From the NCBI RefSeq assembly GCF_037975245.1, contig NC_092567.1:20397376-20461375 (forward strand): a DNA stretch of 64,000 nucleotides, read 5' to 3'. A program made the translations under genes and the position numbers. This document shows positions 60,142-64,000 of the stretch, in pieces. The stretch comes from Apostichopus japonicus. Its lineage: Eukaryota; Echinodermata; Holothuroidea; Aspidochirotida; Stichopodidae. Under the pieces are notes generated by a model. That model was not told the DNA's origin. It did no database searches and was given only the letters and a program-made list of their open reading frames with translations. Numbering within the stretch: position 1 is the first letter of the stretch; each line of letters begins with the position of its first letter.

Positions 60142-60765
60142 AGGGGACAAACTAAAACGAATGACAGCGAATGACAGAATGACAATTGACTTTGTACAGG
60201 GTTAATTATCATTTGCGAATGACAGCGAATGACAGCGAATGACAACGAATGACAACGAAGGACAGTGTTGAGAAAAGATATGATTAACGGAGTGGAGTAA
60301 ATCCGGTTATTGGTTTTCTGCGCGAAAATGATTTGAGGAAAATCGCATGTTACGTGGTTGCAGGGTTTTGGTGTAATTTACGGATACTAACCACAGGGAA
60401 AGTTTTTGTGTGAGAATGCGCTTGAGTGCTGTGCTTTTTACCTCTGTAGATTTATACAGAAAGATAACTGAAGCCGTTTCAAGATTATAATTGTTATTTT
60501 CTAACAATTAATATCGGAAAAATGACGTTAAATTTACTTTTAAAAATCAGACTTACAATTTCGCTTACTATAAGGTGCGTTTTTATTTTGTCCGTACTTT
60601 ACTAGATCTAGATACCCACGAAGTCTGAACTGTGATATCCGGTTGAAGCAAATGTCTGTGCTGTCATTACTGTCATTCGTTTTAGTCAACGCAATTTTTT
60701 AGTGTGTACAACATATTGTCATTCGTTATGTGTAACGCAATTGTCATTCGTTTTAGAAACACCCA
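60142..60765. mobile_element. MITE with subterminal CGAATGACA repeats
   Basis: Left end AGGGGACAAACTAAAACG followed by AATGACAG; right end, reverse-complemented, GGGTGTTTCTAAAACG followed by AATGACAA. Several direct CGAATGACAG/A units lie inside the left end (60197-60265) and inverted ones inside the right end (60668-60750). AACGTT flanks both sides and may be the target duplication. No coding capacity. Superfamily not assigned. Confidence 0.65.
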
Positions 60766-61322
60766 ACGTTAGGCGATGTCCGACTAATGTCAGGATAAGT
60801 AAACGCTAAAGACTAGAGTAAATGATGTTAAACTATCGAGTACCCGAACGGAGTAACCTTACCTACGCTAGGCCAAATATTAAAATTAGGGCCACTACCC
60901 CAGTAAATTTACTGTTTAATACTCATGCAAATTACGGTAGCAAATCTAATGCAATAGGCTAGGCCTAGGCCTAATTCGGTTGGCCAGTGCCATTCCACCA
61001 AAGGTACAGTATATACAGCCATAGCTACATACCGCCATGCCATTCCGCAATTGGTTTCGATACTTTCCGCCATGGGTACATGATTTTAGGAATGGATTTG
61101 ACACAAGAATGTATCTGCAAAACTGTTTTTGATTCGCGTGGAAGGATAGTTACAGTTACACTGTCTTCAATTGTGATGGTTGGCTGGATAGTATGAATTG
61201 TAGTTATTAGACAAGATTGGGGAATAGATACACAATATTTAATGTACATGTTGATTGAATAGTATTAATTGTATTAGTTCGTAAGTGTCGATACAATGTC
61301 TTCAAATATAATTATATAGTTG

Positions 61323-62213
61323 CAGACCTGTCAACCTGTTGACCCCAAAATAGGGAGAATAACATTTTTCAGGGCCAAAAATCCGGGAGAATAGGTGGGA
61401 AATAGGGAGGTTGGTATTTTTCAACTAAAATTATATAAATACTCCTAAATAAATAGTCGATAGTACCGCTCATGTATATATAACTGGACATGTGTACGCG
61501 CACAGGATTGTATTAAGACGTATAAACAAGTACAAACGCGTAGAAAATCGTTGACAAACAAATTGCCGCGTAGACACCTCGTATAATCCCTGTACGAGTT
61601 TATACGCAGGTTATGCTATTGTGCTCAATGAATAGGGATTAAAGATGCCGAAAGAATAAGTGAGAGGTTTGAAACAGCCGTTTCTTAAATCGTAGTTTAA
61701 GACGTGATATTCACCTAGCATCGAAGAGGATGCAGGTAAAGTGTGTGCTGGCATAGAAGTTAACTGTTTTTTGTCGTATACATGTAGCCTACATGCGAAC
61801 TGCACACATTAGGTATGCCGCATGTACAAACAAGTGACAACTTGTGTTTTATTAATCTTGTGCACCATGGCATATGCACAGTGCACGCCTTACTACTGTA
61901 CTGCATTCAGGACTCGACCAAGGCCAACCAACGTACAATAACGACGTGGGCGAAGTCTGAGAACTGACAAGGCAGCCTGATATTGGTTGAGAGTCCCGCA
62001 CAGCACTGTGTCAGTCGTAACGTGTTTGTAAACAATCAATCTATTTTTAGATTACACTTATTACGCGATAGGCATAGGACTAACTGTTGGCTATTTTCAG
62101 AAAATTTCGCAAGTGATGAAACATTAAAAAACCGGGAGAATAGAATATGAAACCGGGAGATTCGGGTAAAAACTGGGAGTCTCCTGGTAAAACCGGGAGA
62201 GTTGACAGGTCTG
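61323..62213. mobile_element. DNA transposon remnant with CAGACCTGTCAAC ends, probably hAT
   Basis: Ends are CAGACCTGTCAACC and GTTGACAGGTCTG. The inner ends share GGGAGAATA and CCGGGAGA motifs in inverted orientation. Flanks share TAGTTG (61317-61322 and 62214-62219), shorter than the expected 8 bp. It is 891 bp with no transposase frame. Confidence 0.7.
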
Positions 62214-63057
62214 TAGTTGGTTGAATAAACCAAATTAATTTGGGTTGATTGTTTATTAAAAAGACCAATTCTGATTGTTGGTTTAAATGGGCCTTGGCCT
62301 AGGTATTGAAAAGTGAAGCAATATCACAGTGCATAAAGGCCTACAATGCACCCACAATAATGTGCTAGCCTCTTTCTGACATACAAAGTGCTTTACTGCC
62401 ATTTGAGTAACATGGCAGAATGGCACAGCTCCCCAATGGTTCTATTCTAATTTCTTTTTATCTTTTGTGCAAATTACATGATGTGATTCAACAGGAGTCT
62501 AAATACATTTTTTTTTTCACCATTGACACCATTTTTTAAATACCGAAGACCTGCTATTTGAAGTATCAGTCTACAAATACATTTTAGAAATACAGCCTAG
62601 GCCTAGTGTTCATGTTCATTTTCAATTGTTGAACACCTGCCTTCATCTACAGTAGCCCAGACCTGATGTTGCTTTGCACATACAAACAAAGTCAGAACCA
62701 GCTCTGTAACAATGAAATGAAGTTACTCCTGTGTTACAATGAAGCCATTGTTGTGGGATATACTTACTGTGCAATGTGTGCAAGTTTACTTATATGTACA
62801 TACTGTATTGTAGAATTTGTAGTCATATTGTTTTGTGATTGGATTCTAAAATGCTTTGATGTATAATATGCTGAAAGATACGATTAGCAACAAACCAATC
62901 TTGAGCATGACAACTTTGACAAGGCTAACAAATTCATTGACATCAGTACCTATGTGAGGACAGTTACAGTGTCTATGACAAGCCTACGTTCCATTCTCCT
63001 TTGACAATTTTGCAGATATAAAATTTATATAAATATATATTACATTTCCCCTTACAG
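62214..63057 (+). other. non-coding, upstream of the RhoGEF start exon
   Basis: No feature is supported. It ends in a pyrimidine stretch and CCCCTTACAG (63048-63057), a plausible acceptor for the exon that holds the start codon. Confidence 0.4.
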
Positions 63058-63138
63058 TCATGTGCCCCAGTTCATGAAAGGAAAAACTGCTACCTGAGTC
63101 TAAGAGGAAATCTATGTTGGAAGTAAACTAGCTGTGGG

Positions 63139-63803
63139 ATGGATTCCCCTCGGAGATTAATGGATTCCCCTCGGAGATTAATGGATTCCCCGCGGAGATT
63201 AATGGATTCCCCGCGGAGATTGTCTGCTCGTTTGAGTGCATCAGGAAAAGGATTGAAAGGTAAGTGCTGTACTGTAAACTTCCCTTGAGCCCAGTTGAGA
63301 GGGGTAGGGGAGGAGAGTGTGGTATGTTAAAAATTAACAAATAAATGCTGAAGCTACTTTGTAACCAAGTTACTCTATGCCAAGGTCAGAGACAAAAAAC
63401 GTACTTAGAGACTGTCAAATTCACATTAACTCACAAATATACTAAATGTACCTCAGAACAACATTGGAGAGATACGTATCTTTACTACCTACTTCCTCTA
63501 ACAACGAACATTACCGTGCTCGTAGCATCGCCACGTTACTGTACTTTACCACCCTACTAACTGATACTTGTCATAACATGTAAGTGATTCTTATTTCATA
63601 ATGTTATACTGTACTCAGGACGACTCAGTTCCGGATCGAAGAGCAACCAGCCAGGGAAAGACACCATCAAACGAGACTTGGAAAAGTTCCTCCAACAGAA
63701 GGTCATTCACAGCAACAAGTTTTACAGGAAACGGGAAAAGATCGTGACCGAAATATTTTCATCGGAGAGAAGATACCAGGAACAACTGCAAGTAGTTGTA
63801 GAC
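63139..63803 (+). CDS. Dbl-family RhoGEF, N-terminal exons (continues beyond the window)
   Basis: Two coding exons: 63139-63259 (ATG to G|GTAAGT) and 63619-63803 (after CTCAG, donor GAC|GTAAGC), with matching phase. Dbl-family RhoGEFs load GTP onto Rho GTPases at membranes and the cytoskeleton. The first exon encodes four tandem MDSPRRL heptapeptides and then SARLSASGKGLKG, a basic Ser/Arg-rich, probably disordered start. The second gives a Lys-rich linker and the start of a DH domain: REKIVTEIFSSERRYQEQLQ, where the E-x-x-Y-x-x-x-L pattern is the conserved first DH helix. The RRYQEQL wording recalls ARHGEF39, but with only the first helix visible the subfamily is open. The exon may begin at 63058 with 5' UTR. 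Each repeat contains an ATG, so four in-frame starts are possible. Confidence 0.8.
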
Positions 63804-64000
63804 GTAAGCATGCGTACTCAGTACAATCTTGATGTTGTCCATCTTACAATGATCATTTGTTATGTGTTCCTGATATGTACAGAAATTGAGTTTCTTCCTG
63901 TAGAACTGCAAGCCTCAAAAATCAAAACCAAGGATTAGTCCTCTTGGGGGGGGGGGGTTTGCCCGGGGGCAATGAAGATAAAATACTTAGTGTCTGACAC
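63804..64000 (+). other. RhoGEF intron, cut by the window end
   Basis: Sequence after the donor at 63804; the next DH exon is not in the window. Confidence 0.6.

Overview
This window is eukaryotic nuclear DNA, most likely from a marine invertebrate deuterostome. I favour an echinoderm, perhaps a sea cucumber. That assignment is inference, from protein similarity, compact GT-AG exons in long introns, long AT microsatellites, G/C homopolymer runs and many small DNA transposons; no species marker is present. There are no prokaryotic features.

Layout. 1-5.5 kb: non-coding, with a complete non-autonomous hAT element (632-1273), a tRNA-derived SINE and a strong candidate hammerhead ribozyme (4549-4665). 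5.5-14.6 kb: copy A (+ strand) of a segmental duplication carrying a gene for a CUB-domain, single-pass membrane protein with a long tyrosine-containing tail. 17.3-31 kb: a complete SNRNP70 (U1-70K) gene in eight coding exons on the + strand, with minisatellites in its largest intron. 31-35 kb: non-coding, with two adjacent perfect palindromes and a fold-back MITE. 35.5-36.3 kb: a remnant (D) of the duplicated unit. 36.9-46.2 kb and 46.9-58.2 kb: copies B and C of the CUB gene unit, both on the - strand and in tandem. 58-62 kb: nested hAT elements and other MITEs. 63.1-63.8 kb: the first coding exons of a RhoGEF (Dbl-family) gene that leaves the window.

The CUB genes are the accessory part of the window. 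All three encode an extracellular CUB domain split over two exons, a short Thr/Ser-rich stalk, one transmembrane helix followed by a basic stop-transfer, and a roughly 200-residue tail with conserved YxxL motifs. B and C are sisters: they share loss of one stalk exon, an insertion in a CA repeat, and an expanded GACTAT-type repeat. A keeps the extra exon. C has an in-frame TGA in another stalk exon. Because the copies are paralogous, each supplies empty sites that date transposon insertions in the others. A on one side and B/C on the other are inverted relative to each other and flank SNRNP70.

SNRNP70 and the RhoGEF are ordinary conserved host genes. Nothing links them functionally to the CUB family.
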